Shown here piece after piece: positions 7,494 to 15,734 of a DNA stretch of 64,000 bases. Position 1 is the first letter of the stretch. Every line of letters starts with the position of its first letter. The stretch lies in contig NZ_LMHV01000004.1 in assembly GCF_001429725.1 (NCBI RefSeq), positions 1,261 to 65,260 on the forward strand. Reading direction: 5' to 3'. Both the position numbers and the translations under genes were made by a program. Origin of the DNA: Rhizobium sp. Root708 (GTDB lineage: Bacteria; Pseudomonadota; Alphaproteobacteria; Rhizobiales; Rhizobiaceae). The notes beneath the pieces were generated by a model. It had not been told where the DNA came from. It made no database searches and worked only from the letters and a program-made list of their open reading frames with translations.

Positions 7494-8888
7494 ATGCCCA
7501 AGAAACATCTTACTCAGAACTGGCTCAAGGACGCTCCCAAAGCCCCCAAAGGCAAGAGGGTGGTCTATTCAGACAACACCGAAAAGCTGTGCGTTCGTGT
7601 AAATGATGAAGGGGAGGCGACGTTCATATTCGTTGCCCGCTTACCGGGAAAAATCCATCCTGCACCCCAGACGCTAGGCAAGTTCAACGCTCAGTCTTCC
7701 GACGACGAACTGCGATTGCGGAGTGAGGGGAAGCCACTTCCGCGTCCGCCAGTTGCGATGTCGCTGGCGCGGGCCAGAGAGTTGGCTGAGGAATGGAGCA
7801 GCCTGCTGAAGCGAGGCATCAATCCTGTCGAATACGAGAAGCGACTGGCGAACGATCGGCAGAAAGCGGCACGGCACACCTTCGCCAGTGTGGTCGAGGA
7901 CTACCTCGCCGATATTCCAACCCGCAAGCGCAACCGTCACGTCGAGCAGGACGCACGCGAGATCCGTCGTGAGTTGCTTGAGCGCAAGGACAAGGATGAT
8001 AACGTCATCTGGCAAAACACCTGGGCGGCCAAGAAGATCTCGGATGTCACCGACGCCGATATCGCGCAGCTTGTCGGTGCGATCCGCGATCGTCCGGCGC
8101 CGGGAATGGCATATAATGTCTGGGGTCACATCAAGGCGATATTCTCGTGGGCCATGTGGCCGGAACGTCGACAGGGTTACGAGCTGTCTATAAATCCCAC
8201 AGCGCACCTGCAGCCGAAACATTTCAAGCTTAGCAAAACGGTAAGCACGCGCGTGTTTTCCGACGACGAGATCCGGGCCTACTGGGCGGCCGCCGAGGCG
8301 ACACCGTATCCGCTTGGCGATTTTTACAAGCTCCTCATGCTTACCGGTCAGCGAAAGGCCGAGGTCTCCGATATGGAGCGTTCTGAGGTATCCCACAATC
8401 GACGGCTCTGGACGGTGCCGGACGAGCGGTTCAAAAGCGGTCAGTCCCACATCGTTCCGCTCTCCGATGATGCAATAGAGCTTATCGACAGCTTGCCGCG
8501 GTTCGAGGGGAAGGATTCGGGACAGTGCTTGTTCAGCACTACACTGGGCGTGAAGCCAATAAACGGGTTCAGCAGGGCGAAAGGTGCGCTCGATAAGGCA
8601 ATGCTCGCCGAACTCCGCAAAGCGGACCCAGACGCGACCCTACCTGATTGGGTATTTCACGACGTACGCCGGACTGTGCGCACGAGGCTTTCTGGCTTGA
8701 GGATAAATGCTGATGTTGCGGAGATGGTGATCGGCCACGGCAAGACAGGTTTGCGCCGTGTCTATGACCAATATGAATTCGAACCCGAGATGCGGGAAGC
8801 CCTCGATCGTTGGGCCGTTGCGCTCAAGAATATCGTCGCACCGACGGCTCCTGACAACGTCATAAATTTCGACAGAAACACGGCTTGA
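7494..8888 (+). CDS. Tyrosine integrase of element B (P4-like)
   Basis: Phage integrase of 464 aa from ATG 7494. It has the N-terminal DUF4102-like region of P4-type integrases (LTQNWLKDAPKAPKGKRVVY, then a beta-rich segment), a SAM-like core-binding domain (about 120-210) and a catalytic domain with LTGQRKAEV (Arg), FHDVRRTVRTRL (HxxR), IGHG and the nucleophile in RRVYDQYE. P4-type integrases typically use tRNA 3' ends, which agrees with the 48-bp att at 7285. The upstream in-frame start at 7458 would run through the TTGTCCA repeat and is less likely. The hairpin-like AACGCT/AGCGTT at 8920-8936 follows the gene. Confidence 0.93.
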   Translation: MPKKHLTQNWLKDAPKAPKGKRVVYSDNTEKLCVRVNDEGEATFIFVARLPGKIHPAPQTLGKFNAQSSDDELRLRSEGKPLPRPPVAMSLARARELAEEWSSLLKRGINPVEYEKRLANDRQKAARHTFASVVEDYLADIPTRKRNRHVEQDAREIRRELLERKDKDDNVIWQNTWAAKKISDVTDADIAQLVGAIRDRPAPGMAYNVWGHIKAIFSWAMWPERRQGYELSINPTAHLQPKHFKLSKTVSTRVFSDDEIRAYWAAAEATPYPLGDFYKLLMLTGQRKAEVSDMERSEVSHNRRLWTVPDERFKSGQSHIVPLSDDAIELIDSLPRFEGKDSGQCLFSTTLGVKPINGFSRAKGALDKAMLAELRKADPDATLPDWVFHDVRRTVRTRLSGLRINADVAEMVIGHGKTGLRRVYDQYEFEPEMREALDRWAVALKNIVAPTAPDNVINFDRNTA

Positions 8889-8919
8889 CGGTGCTTGATT
8901 TTCAGGGTTTCTGATGGAT

Positions 8920-8936
8920 AACGCTGTTTAAGCGTT
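8920..8936. promoter_or_regulatory. Short inverted repeat after int
   Basis: AACGCT-gttta-AGCGTT, 6-bp arms. There is no T tract, so a weak terminator or a protein-binding site for the early operon beginning at 9126 are both possible. The rest of 8889-9125 shows no gene. Confidence 0.3.
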
Positions 8937-9125
8937 GATATGAAGCATCAAAAGGAGACGCCTAGAGAAGCTTGCCCTGACTAACGCATCCGCCAGTATC
9001 CCGGCACATACAAGTCCGACACTCTGCGCGCTGCATGTAGAAATCTCGATCGATCTTTCGACGGTTTCTCTGCGCGTGTTTGTTTCGGGCGAGCCGGTCG
9101 AGGCGGGTAAACGAAAGGCAAAGCT

Positions 9126-9320
9126 ATGCGTCTACTGTCCCCGCAGGATCTCGTTGCGAAGGGAATTTCCTTCGAACGGTCACAACTCTTCGCACTGATC
9201 AAGATCGGCAAATTTCCTAAGCCGGTGAAAATGGGCCTGCGGCGCAATGCCTGGCTCGAGTCTGATGTCGATGACTGGATCAAGCAGCTTGTCGCTGAGC
9301 GTGATGGAGCCGCGGCATGA
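9126..9320 (+). CDS. AlpA-family helix-turn-helix regulator/excisionase-like
   Basis: A 64-aa protein of the AlpA/MerR-like winged-helix type: LLSPQDLVAKGISFERSQLF followed by KIGKFPKPVKMG and NAWLESDVDDWI, the standard pattern of AlpA and phage Xis-like proteins. In P4-like elements AlpA regulates integrase or excision. It is the first of four genes joined by ATGA overlaps (9126-10697), probably one transcript starting in 8889-9125. Role in excision control is inferred from family and location. Confidence 0.85.
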   Translation: MRLLSPQDLVAKGISFERSQLFALIKIGKFPKPVKMGLRRNAWLESDVDDWIKQLVAERDGAAA

Positions 9321-9505
9321 CCGGGGCGGATCACGAGCACACGGACGCTGCCGTCGTTGCCGCCCAGTGGCTTGCCGAGCAGAACCCAGCGCCTCAGCCG
9401 ATCATTCCCATCATGAGAGAACGGTTCGGTCTCACCCCTCTTGAAGCGTCTGAGGCATGCGCGCTGGCAAACAAGTTCCGTGTTTGTCGGAAGGCGTTCG
9501 GATGA
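9317..9505 (+). CDS. Small hypothetical phage protein
   Basis: A 62-aa soluble protein that I cannot assign. It begins at an ATGA overlap with the AlpA-like gene and itself overlaps the next gene by ATGA, which strongly supports it being real. The second half (ERFGLTPLEASEACALANKF) looks like a helical, possibly DNA-binding segment. Small proteins of this pattern occur in early regions of rhizobial prophages; function unknown. Confidence 0.65.
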   Translation: MTGADHEHTDAAVVAAQWLAEQNPAPQPIIPIMRERFGLTPLEASEACALANKFRVCRKAFG

Positions 9506-9672
9506 CCCGGCGCGCAGGCAGTAGCCGCTCCTTTGAAGCAGACCTATTCGAGGGGCCGGTCATGATCACGCGCATCTTCAGATGCTTGTCTTGTGGGCTG
9601 CAGTTTCCTGCCAGGCAGGTGCTCGATCCGGTCGAGCCGATGCCCTGCAAACGTTGCGGGAGGCCGGTATGA
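9502..9672 (+). CDS. Small zinc-ribbon-like protein
   Basis: A 56-aa protein from ATG 9502 (ATGA overlap with the preceding stop). It has CLSCG and CKRCG, two CxxC pairs 20 residues apart, which fit a zinc ribbon. The conserved ITRIFRCLSCGLQFPARQ lead-in supports a folded metal-binding domain. It overlaps the next gene by ATGA as well. Function unknown; nucleic-acid or protein binding is a guess from the fold. Confidence 0.65.
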   Translation: MTRRAGSSRSFEADLFEGPVMITRIFRCLSCGLQFPARQVLDPVEPMPCKRCGRPV

Positions 9673-10697
9673 AAACAGACGCGTCAGAAAAGGTACCAGT
9701 CTCGGAACGTTTCTTCGCGATCGATCGCAATGTCTGGTCGCGGATTTGCGATCTCGGGCTTAACGAAGCGGTTTGCTACGTCGTGATCGCTGCAGGAGCG
9801 GGCAGAAGTCACACCGTCTCGAACTGGTCCGCCGAGGCCATCGAGAAACGCACCGGCATGCATCACGTTCGCGCGAAGGAAGCCATCGGAAGACTTGTCG
9901 AGCACGACTTCATGACGGTAACCCCCAAGGGCAAGCTCCGCCGCTATGATCTGAATATCAGCGTAGAGCCGGCGTTCATTTGGCTTCCGCTCTCCATTGT
10001 CGAGGGCGCCGCGGGGGAGCGTTCCCCGGTCCGCATTTTGCGGCAGGCGCAAGACATCAACGCTCTCAGGCTCTTTGTCGACCTCTACTTCTTCCATGAC
10101 CTCGATGGGAACGGTGGGTGCGAGTGGCGACCCGGTGTCGGGATCAGAATTCCATACCAGCGCGAAATCGTGGGGGCATATGGCCCATACACGCTTTGGC
10201 GCTTCGATCCGATACCAAGCGAGCAAGGTGGCATTGTCATCAGCGCATATCAGGATGCGAAGTTCATCGTGCCGGATTTTTGGGGCGCATGGAGAATGCT
10301 GCGGCGTGCTGGCTTTGTCGATTTTGTCGAGCACCTCGTTGATGCTGATAGCCTTTCTGGCGAGGTCTATCATCCTCTTCCAATGGGCCGCCACGGCGAA
10401 CCCGGTGAGCAGGCAATCACGAATGCGGCTTTAGCGGCCGGAAGGCGAATGATGTCGTGGCACGTCAGCGAGGACGCGGTGATCATCCCCGTTGAAGACC
10501 TGAAGCCAAACATACAGCTCATCGGGGTCGCGCGCCTCCTATACAAGCCACACACTAAGCAGACGAAAGCGTGGTTCGGACGAACCGGAGAGTGGGCGAA
10601 GATCGCCTCCGCTTTCGGTGAAATGGCTTCCGGTATCAAGGGCGCGTCGGATTCCGGTATCAAGGATAACTCAAGGAAGGCTCAAGGAGAGTTCTAG
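9669..10697 (+). CDS. Phage protein with N-terminal winged-helix region, possible replication protein
   Basis: A 342-aa protein starting at ATG 9669 in an ATGA overlap. Residues about 15-95 (ERFFAIDRNVWSRI, then SAEAIEKRTGMHHVRAKEAI and LVEHDFMTV) look like a winged-helix/MarR-like fold of the type found in phage replication initiators. The rest is not recognised. It is the longest gene of the early operon and sits where an initiator would be. Its 3' end carries clustered TCAAGG repeats (10636-10709) that could be initiator sites. Replication is a hypothesis; DNA binding is moderately supported. Confidence 0.55.
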   Translation: MKTDASEKVPVSERFFAIDRNVWSRICDLGLNEAVCYVVIAAGAGRSHTVSNWSAEAIEKRTGMHHVRAKEAIGRLVEHDFMTVTPKGKLRRYDLNISVEPAFIWLPLSIVEGAAGERSPVRILRQAQDINALRLFVDLYFFHDLDGNGGCEWRPGVGIRIPYQREIVGAYGPYTLWRFDPIPSEQGGIVISAYQDAKFIVPDFWGAWRMLRRAGFVDFVEHLVDADSLSGEVYHPLPMGRHGEPGEQAITNAALAAGRRMMSWHVSEDAVIIPVEDLKPNIQLIGVARLLYKPHTKQTKAWFGRTGEWAKIASAFGEMASGIKGASDSGIKDNSRKAQGEF

Positions 10698-10838
10698 GAG
10701 GGATCAAGTTCTTGCTCCCCATTACTATCATGCGCTCATTGCCGCGCAGCTAGTCCTCATTGCCGGACCGGCTAGCCCGACCTTCGTTCGGACGCCAATC
10801 CTGAAATGCCAAACCTCTCAAGCGATGGAGAAAACGAA

Positions 10839-11018
10839 ATGACCAGATTTGAAGACTGCTTCCCACCAGACATTGTCAGAGCTGTCTACGCTCGTCTCGG
10901 AAGGGAAGACGTCGACAGCCACCTGTCACGTCATCACCAGCAACAGGAGAGCAACGTGGTCTCGCTCATGGCCTATCGGCAGAAGATGAGGATTGAAGAG
11001 CAGAAGGTGGTGTTGTGA
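10839..11018 (+). CDS. Small hypothetical protein
   Basis: 59 aa from ATG 10839, preceded by GGAGAAAACGA as ribosome binding site; an in-frame ATG at 10806 would give 70 aa. The sequence is helical and charged (ERF-like start TRFEDCFPPDIVRAVYARLG, then SHLSRHHQQQESNVV). No family recognised. The 10698-10838 spacer shows no gene, and 11019-11314 downstream holds no gene apart from the inverted repeat at 11177-11218. Confidence 0.5.
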   Translation: MTRFEDCFPPDIVRAVYARLGREDVDSHLSRHHQQQESNVVSLMAYRQKMRIEEQKVVL

Positions 11019-11176
11019 TCGAGCGCGAGACACCCGCGAGCATTTCGCGACCATCAATCAGCGCCTGAAATGATACCAAGCGGTTGATAACCGGATGGCG
11101 AGTTTTGGAGTTATCGTTGCAAAGTCATGTTAATACAGTAATATAGGTTCCAGCGGGCAGCTCCTGCTTTCACGAT

Positions 11177-11218
11177 ATCCGCGCCGGTGACAACGCTTTG
11201 GACAACATCGGCGCGGAT
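11177..11218. other. Long-arm inverted repeat in a gene-free stretch
   Basis: Arms ATCCGCGCCGGTG (11177-11189) and CATCGGCGCGGAT (11206-11218) pair over 12 of 13 bases around a 16-base loop. No T tract follows, so it is not an obvious terminator. It lies in the 296-bp gene-free interval 11019-11314, which otherwise shows only AT-richer DNA around 11120-11150. Could be an operator, an origin hairpin or an RNA structure. Confidence 0.45.
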
Positions 11219-11314
11219 CCAGTGACGTTATTCAGCGAATGCGATCGACGGTAAGGCGATGGACCGGCGATCGAGAGCCTCAAACAGTGCCGATAAGGCC
11301 AAACGGAGTGTGCA

Positions 11315-11578
11315 ATGCTTCCGACTGTAACCATCCATCGCATCAACGGCGAGACCGCCAACCTCCTCGAAATTGACGCCAAAGGCGCTGTGGAGAGATT
11401 TCCCCACGAGTGGTCGTTCAAGCCCTTCACGGCTGATCAGCGGCGTCAGGCTGAGCTTGCAGTCATGCAGGCTGACACTGCGGCAGCATCTTCTGCGCCA
11501 GGTGAGCACAAGGGGCCAGTGTCGTTGAAGAACGATCACCTGCTGACCAATCACGTCGACAAGGCAAACGCGGCTTAG
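11315..11578 (+). CDS. Hypothetical protein
   Basis: 87 aa from ATG 11315; soluble, no signal peptide or membrane segment. The start TVTIHRINGETANLLEIDAKGAVERFP suggests a small beta-rich domain, and the C-terminus is low-complexity (QADTAAASSAPGEHKG). No family recognised. It is followed by a strong GC hairpin (11623-11669). Coding status rests on an open frame with a plausible start in a phage-like gene series. Confidence 0.45.
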   Translation: MLPTVTIHRINGETANLLEIDAKGAVERFPHEWSFKPFTADQRRQAELAVMQADTAAASSAPGEHKGPVSLKNDHLLTNHVDKANAA

Positions 11579-11622
11579 CACCGTCCGCTTGAGGCGGCGG
11601 ACGCTGTGAAAGCGGCGGCAGT

Positions 11623-11669
11623 CCCCACCCCCCTGCTCATGCCATCGCAACGCCGGCAGGGGGGTGGGG
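11623..11669. terminator. 14-bp GC hairpin, possible terminator or RNA structure
   Basis: CCCCACCCCCCTGC (11623-11636) pairs perfectly with GCAGGGGGGTGGGG (11656-11669) across a 19-base loop. No U tract follows (gcaaaaacc), so a factor-independent terminator would be atypical. The G-rich arm could also form a four-strand structure. It separates the early genes from the virion genes. Confidence 0.45.
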
Positions 11670-11769
11670 GCAAAAACCGCCCGCAAATTCCCAGTTCCAC
11701 CCTCACGCTGTATTCGCGCCCATTGAGACATCGGGGTTCGAAATTTTCACCCACACGAGGAACATCGTG

Positions 11770-12054
11770 ATGACCGAGCAGCAAACCATCTATCACCCCT
11801 ACATGTGGGATCGCGGTATCGATCTTTCGAAGGCTGATGCGGAAGAAGCTTGTCGGCGCTGGCCGGACTCTTTCCGAAGCGACCGCCCTTGGACGACGGA
11901 GGAGGCCGATGCTCGTTTCGAAGCGCGGCGTGCCAACAGGCCTCCGGATGATGCCGTCGCGGAAGCCTTCATAGAGTTCATAGGTGTCCGCATGAGGCAC
12001 GCCTATTGGACGTCTATCCCGACGCCGGCCGAAACCTTCTTCAACCAACTCTGA
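11770..12054 (+). CDS. Hypothetical phage protein
   Basis: 94 aa from ATG 11770 (GAGGAACATC upstream). Acidic and soluble, with RWPDSFRSDRPWTTEEADARFE and FIEFIGVRMRHAYW. No family recognised. It is 10 bp upstream of the cement-like gene and probably on the same transcript. Confidence 0.5.
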   Translation: MTEQQTIYHPYMWDRGIDLSKADAEEACRRWPDSFRSDRPWTTEEADARFEARRANRPPDDAVAEAFIEFIGVRMRHAYWTSIPTPAETFFNQL

Positions 12055-12064
12055 GGAATTTCCA

Positions 12065-12559
12065 ATGCCCCTGAGCAACCCTTCTCCTCTCCCGTCGTCC
12101 CTGCCGCATCGCGCGGTGCCGCTGGATATCCAGACTGCGTTCTCGACTGGCCAGACGCTTACCGCGAGCGGCTATGTCAACAACATGCAGTCGCAGGTCG
12201 ATATTGGCGTCGGGCTCTGGGAAGGTCGCCTGACGCTAGAATTGACGGCACTCGATCTGTCTTCGGGCGACGAAACGTACCGGCTACTGCTGCTGGCCTC
12301 GAATGATCCGGCCTTCGGTAACGGCAACGTCGAGGTGTTGGCGACACAGGACTTTGCCGCGGCGTCTGCTGGCCGGCTGCTGCCGACCGTGGTGCCGCCG
12401 TCGGTTGCCGTTCCTGCTGCTGGTCGACAGTCGAGCCGCTTCGTGGCCCCGGTGACGAACCTGCGCGGTCAATACCTGTTTCGATACCTTCAGCTCTATG
12501 CGCTGCTCGGCGGCACGACGCCCTCGATCTCGCTGGCGGCATGGCTGGCGGCGGAGTAG
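12065..12559 (+). CDS. Putative capsid cement/decoration protein (Bbp16-like)
   Basis: A 164-aa protein starting at ATG 12065 with GAGGAATTT upstream. The pattern FSTGQTLTASGYVNN, then a beta strand ending in LTLELTALDL, then LLLASNDPAFGNGNVEVL and YLFRYLQLYALLGG, ending in AAWLA, resembles the small capsid-stabilising proteins of the Bbp16 type found beside podovirus major capsid genes. Here no capsid gene is adjacent. Expected role: binding the outside of the head lattice. Assignment is by pattern only and moderate. Confidence 0.5.
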   Translation: MPLSNPSPLPSSLPHRAVPLDIQTAFSTGQTLTASGYVNNMQSQVDIGVGLWEGRLTLELTALDLSSGDETYRLLLLASNDPAFGNGNVEVLATQDFAAASAGRLLPTVVPPSVAVPAAGRQSSRFVAPVTNLRGQYLFRYLQLYALLGGTTPSISLAAWLAAE

Positions 12560-12562
12560 CCG

Positions 12563-13150
12563 ATGCCAACCAGGCACGATGCAGATCCAAAGGCCTTGCT
12601 GGCGGCTCGCCGGCGTGAGGTCGCGAAACCCGGCCGTCACAAGGCGACGGGGCGCGGCTCCGGCCTGACTGCGTCGGTGCGGACCGCGATTGAGTATCTC
12701 GTCTTCGGTAAAGAGGGCGAACCCGCTACAATCCTCAAGCTGGAAGATGCCGCCTCCGCCGCCGGCATAACGGGTCGCGCGCTGCGCGCTGCGATGTTGA
12801 AGCCTTCAGTCGAGCAATTCTATCAGCAGCAGGTTGTCTCGCTGAGAAACGGCGAGAGAGCGGCCAGTATCAGGACGATTGCCCAGATCCGAGACGACGA
12901 AAAGTTGAAGGCGACCGCCGCCGGGCAGAACGTTCGGCTGAAAGCCGCTGACACTCTGGCGTTCGACAAGCCTGGAACGCAGGTGGTCAATCACACTCAG
13001 ATCAACAATGTGAATGTAACCCCCGGATACGTCATCGACCTGACGCCAGATACGGATGACGAGGCGCGCGCGGCCGCGCGGCAGACACGTGGAATTTCGT
13101 CGACCATCGATCTGACGCCCGAGCCTGTGGTCGTAGCCAGCTCGCGCTAA
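12563..13150 (+). CDS. HTH-containing phage protein, possible small terminase-like
   Basis: 195 aa from ATG 12563. The basic N-terminus is followed by SVRTAIEYLVFG and ILKLEDAASAAGITGRALRAAML, a helix-turn-helix of the sort used by small terminase subunits, then a helical stretch SLRNGERAASIRTIAQIRDD. The C-terminus is a linker with two VIDLTP / TIDLTPEP-like repeats. No large terminase gene is adjacent. It could equally be a structural accessory protein; terminase assignment is tentative. Confidence 0.4.
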   Translation: MPTRHDADPKALLAARRREVAKPGRHKATGRGSGLTASVRTAIEYLVFGKEGEPATILKLEDAASAAGITGRALRAAMLKPSVEQFYQQQVVSLRNGERAASIRTIAQIRDDEKLKATAAGQNVRLKAADTLAFDKPGTQVVNHTQINNVNVTPGYVIDLTPDTDDEARAAARQTRGISSTIDLTPEPVVVASSR

Positions 13151-13164
13151 CTGAGGATATCGGA

Positions 13165-15618
13165 ATGAGCATTGAGAACTGCCTTGCGCGCCTGGTCGCG
13201 GCGAACCGGATTAGCCAGAAAGCGGCGGATGATGCCCAGGCTCTGCACGAAGGTCTGCAGGGTCGGCTTTACCCATCGATGGGACCGGCGTCCGCTGATG
13301 CTGCGGGTGCGCTCGAAGCTGCCCGCGTGATGATGCAGGCGGCTCAAGAGCGAAAGCTGATGGCGGCAAAGCAGGCGATCCGGCAGTCCGAGATCGGCAA
13401 TCGCATGGAGCTTCACCCGAAAGGGAAATCGACCGGCCTGATGTCTGCGCTGGTGCGCGACAACTGGGAAGGCGGGGCCGCAACCGGCGATGCGCTGAAC
13501 ATCGAGAGCCACGCCGAATCCGTCACCAAGAAGCTGCTCGGCATCATGAACGGCACGATGGACAAATATCGGTCCACGATGGCAGGTCTGCGGCAGGATA
13601 CCGAAAGCATCTGGAATGTCGTCGACGAGGTTTACGGCGTCGATACCGGCGATGCGGATGCCAAGGCTGCGGCCCAGGCGTTCAGCGACACAGCGAAATA
13701 TGCGGTCGAGCGGGTGAAGCGCGAGGGAAAACCGCTTTCTGTGCTCGAAGACTGGCGACTGCCGCAGAGCTGGGATGCGAAGCAGGTCAAGTCCGTCGGC
13801 GAAAATACGTTCCTCAATGATCTGATGACCGAATACCAGTCCGGCAATCTGAAGGTCATGGACAAGGCCGGTCAGGGCGATGCGCCGAAAGCTGCGGTTC
13901 CCGGCATCATCGCCAACGCGTACAAGGATATCACCATCGGCAAGGGCCAAGGCTCGGGTGCTGGCGGCTTCTCCAACCAGCTCCGCGTCTTCCGTTTCGA
14001 AAATCCAGACACCTACAAGCGCCTGATGCAGAAATACGGTGTTGGCTCGGGTGGGCTCTTCAATACGATGATGGGCCATGTGCAGTCGATGGCGAAGGAG
14101 ATCGCGTTCGTCGAGGTTCTGGGTCCGAATTATGAGGGCACTTTCAACAAGCTGATCCAGTCGGCCCTTGAGGACCATTCGTCGCGCAAGTTGTCTCAGA
14201 GGGCTGAGGGGCGGCTGACGCTCAATGACCCCAGAACAGTCCAGCGGACCTTCGACGCTTTGACGGGCAAGCTCGGGGTTGCCCAGAGTGAGCTGATAGC
14301 CGGCATTGCTGGTGGCATGCGGAACCTGCAAACGGCATCGCGCCTCGGCTCCGCTGCCATCGCTGCGATCCCTGGCGATTCCATGACGGCAGTGCTCGCT
14401 GCCAATTACAACGATATCCCGGCCGCGGCAGTGATCGGTCGGCTGGTGAGAGATCTGTCGACCAACCGCGAAGGCGCCGAAATTCTCGCACGCCAGCTCA
14501 ACCTGACCGCCGGCGCGGTGTTGGACACAGCGATCGGAACGCGCCGGTTTGATGACGAGGTACTTGGCCGAGGCTACACCGGCAGGATTGCCGACGGTCT
14601 GATGCGCGTCACTGGCATCAACACATGGACGGAAGGGCTCAAGCGCGCGTTCTCCATGGAATTCATGGGTATGATTGCGCGGCAGACAGAGCACAAGTTC
14701 GAGGATCTGGATCCGGTGTTCCGTGGTTTCCTCGGTCGATACGGCTTCGATGCCGGAGACTGGGACAAGCTGCGCGTTGCGCCGCACCTCGAAGCAGAGG
14801 GCGCCAAGTTCTTCGATGTCAACGGCGTCGAGGATCAGCGCCTGGCTGACCGGCTGATGTCTGCCATCATTGACGAGCGGCATTTCGCCGTAGTCGAGCC
14901 GGACTCGCGGGTGCGGAGTGTGATGACGGGTGGGATGCAGCGCGGCACCGTGCTGGGTGAAGCGGTACGGTCTGCGACCCAGTTCAAAAGCTTTCCCGTC
15001 AGCTTTATGATGACCCATATGATGCGCGCACTGACGCAGGGCAGCATGGCGAACCGGGCTTACCGGACGACGCAGCTTGTGCTGATGACAACAATCGGCG
15101 GCGCCGCCCTGGTACAGGCTCAGTCGCTCATCTCCGGTCGCGATCCGAACGATATGTCATCTCCTCTGTTTTGGGGGGAGGCCTTCCTGCGAGGCGGCGG
15201 CGGCGGCATGCTGGCCGACTTCCTCTACAGCTCGACCACACGCGGCAAAGAAGGCATTGCGCAGTATATCGCTGGTCCTGGACCTGGTGCGGTCATGGGC
15301 GCCACTGCAGATGTCATTCAGGAGGGCGCTTATCGCATAGGAAGGCTCTTCGGTCAGCGTGCCCAGCGCAGCCCGCCAATTAGCGGCAAGGACCTGGCGG
15401 ACCATCTCAAGGCTTGGACGCCCGGATCGTCGCTCTGGTACACGAAGGCCGCAACCGATCGACTGATCTTCGACAACATCCAGGCGATGATCGATCCGAA
15501 TTATCGGCAGTCGTTCAGTCGCTATGAAAAGCGGATGAAGAAGGATTTCGGGCAAACGTTCTGGTGGGCGCCGGGTGATGGTCTGCCCACGCGCGCACCA
15601 CTATTGCGAAACGACTAA
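13165..15618 (+). CDS. Internal virion/ejection protein (podovirus type)
   Basis: 817 aa from ATG 13165. Long, mostly helical, with Ala/Gly-rich hydrophobic stretches near 390-420 and 620-680 (AALVQAQSLIS, GGGGGMLADFLY) and the C-terminal signature RYEKRMKKDFGQTFWW that I associate with the last, largest internal protein of BcepC6B/BPP-1-like podoviruses. Such proteins are packed in the head and form the trans-envelope channel during DNA ejection. It is the one large virion gene left in the element and appears full length with no frameshift. The absence of head genes upstream is notable. Confidence 0.7.
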   Translation: MSIENCLARLVAANRISQKAADDAQALHEGLQGRLYPSMGPASADAAGALEAARVMMQAAQERKLMAAKQAIRQSEIGNRMELHPKGKSTGLMSALVRDNWEGGAATGDALNIESHAESVTKKLLGIMNGTMDKYRSTMAGLRQDTESIWNVVDEVYGVDTGDADAKAAAQAFSDTAKYAVERVKREGKPLSVLEDWRLPQSWDAKQVKSVGENTFLNDLMTEYQSGNLKVMDKAGQGDAPKAAVPGIIANAYKDITIGKGQGSGAGGFSNQLRVFRFENPDTYKRLMQKYGVGSGGLFNTMMGHVQSMAKEIAFVEVLGPNYEGTFNKLIQSALEDHSSRKLSQRAEGRLTLNDPRTVQRTFDALTGKLGVAQSELIAGIAGGMRNLQTASRLGSAAIAAIPGDSMTAVLAANYNDIPAAAVIGRLVRDLSTNREGAEILARQLNLTAGAVLDTAIGTRRFDDEVLGRGYTGRIADGLMRVTGINTWTEGLKRAFSMEFMGMIARQTEHKFEDLDPVFRGFLGRYGFDAGDWDKLRVAPHLEAEGAKFFDVNGVEDQRLADRLMSAIIDERHFAVVEPDSRVRSVMTGGMQRGTVLGEAVRSATQFKSFPVSFMMTHMMRALTQGSMANRAYRTTQLVLMTTIGGAALVQAQSLISGRDPNDMSSPLFWGEAFLRGGGGGMLADFLYSSTTRGKEGIAQYIAGPGPGAVMGATADVIQEGAYRIGRLFGQRAQRSPPISGKDLADHLKAWTPGSSLWYTKAATDRLIFDNIQAMIDPNYRQSFSRYEKRMKKDFGQTFWWAPGDGLPTRAPLLRND

Positions 15619-15734
15619 GCCGCTCGTCGAACTGGTCGGTCCCCTGAAATAATTTTGGGTTGTTCGACTGGCCCACTCGCAACCGCATTATGTTGCTGCT
15701 ACCTCATCTAGATCAAGGCAGCGGGCTGGGGATA

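Noticed and set aside
13147..15018. Long minus-strand open frame of about 620 codons opposite the ejection protein
   Set aside because: Codon mirror of a GC-rich plus-strand gene; Arg/His/Gly-rich composition, no domain, and the plus strand has clear family motifs.
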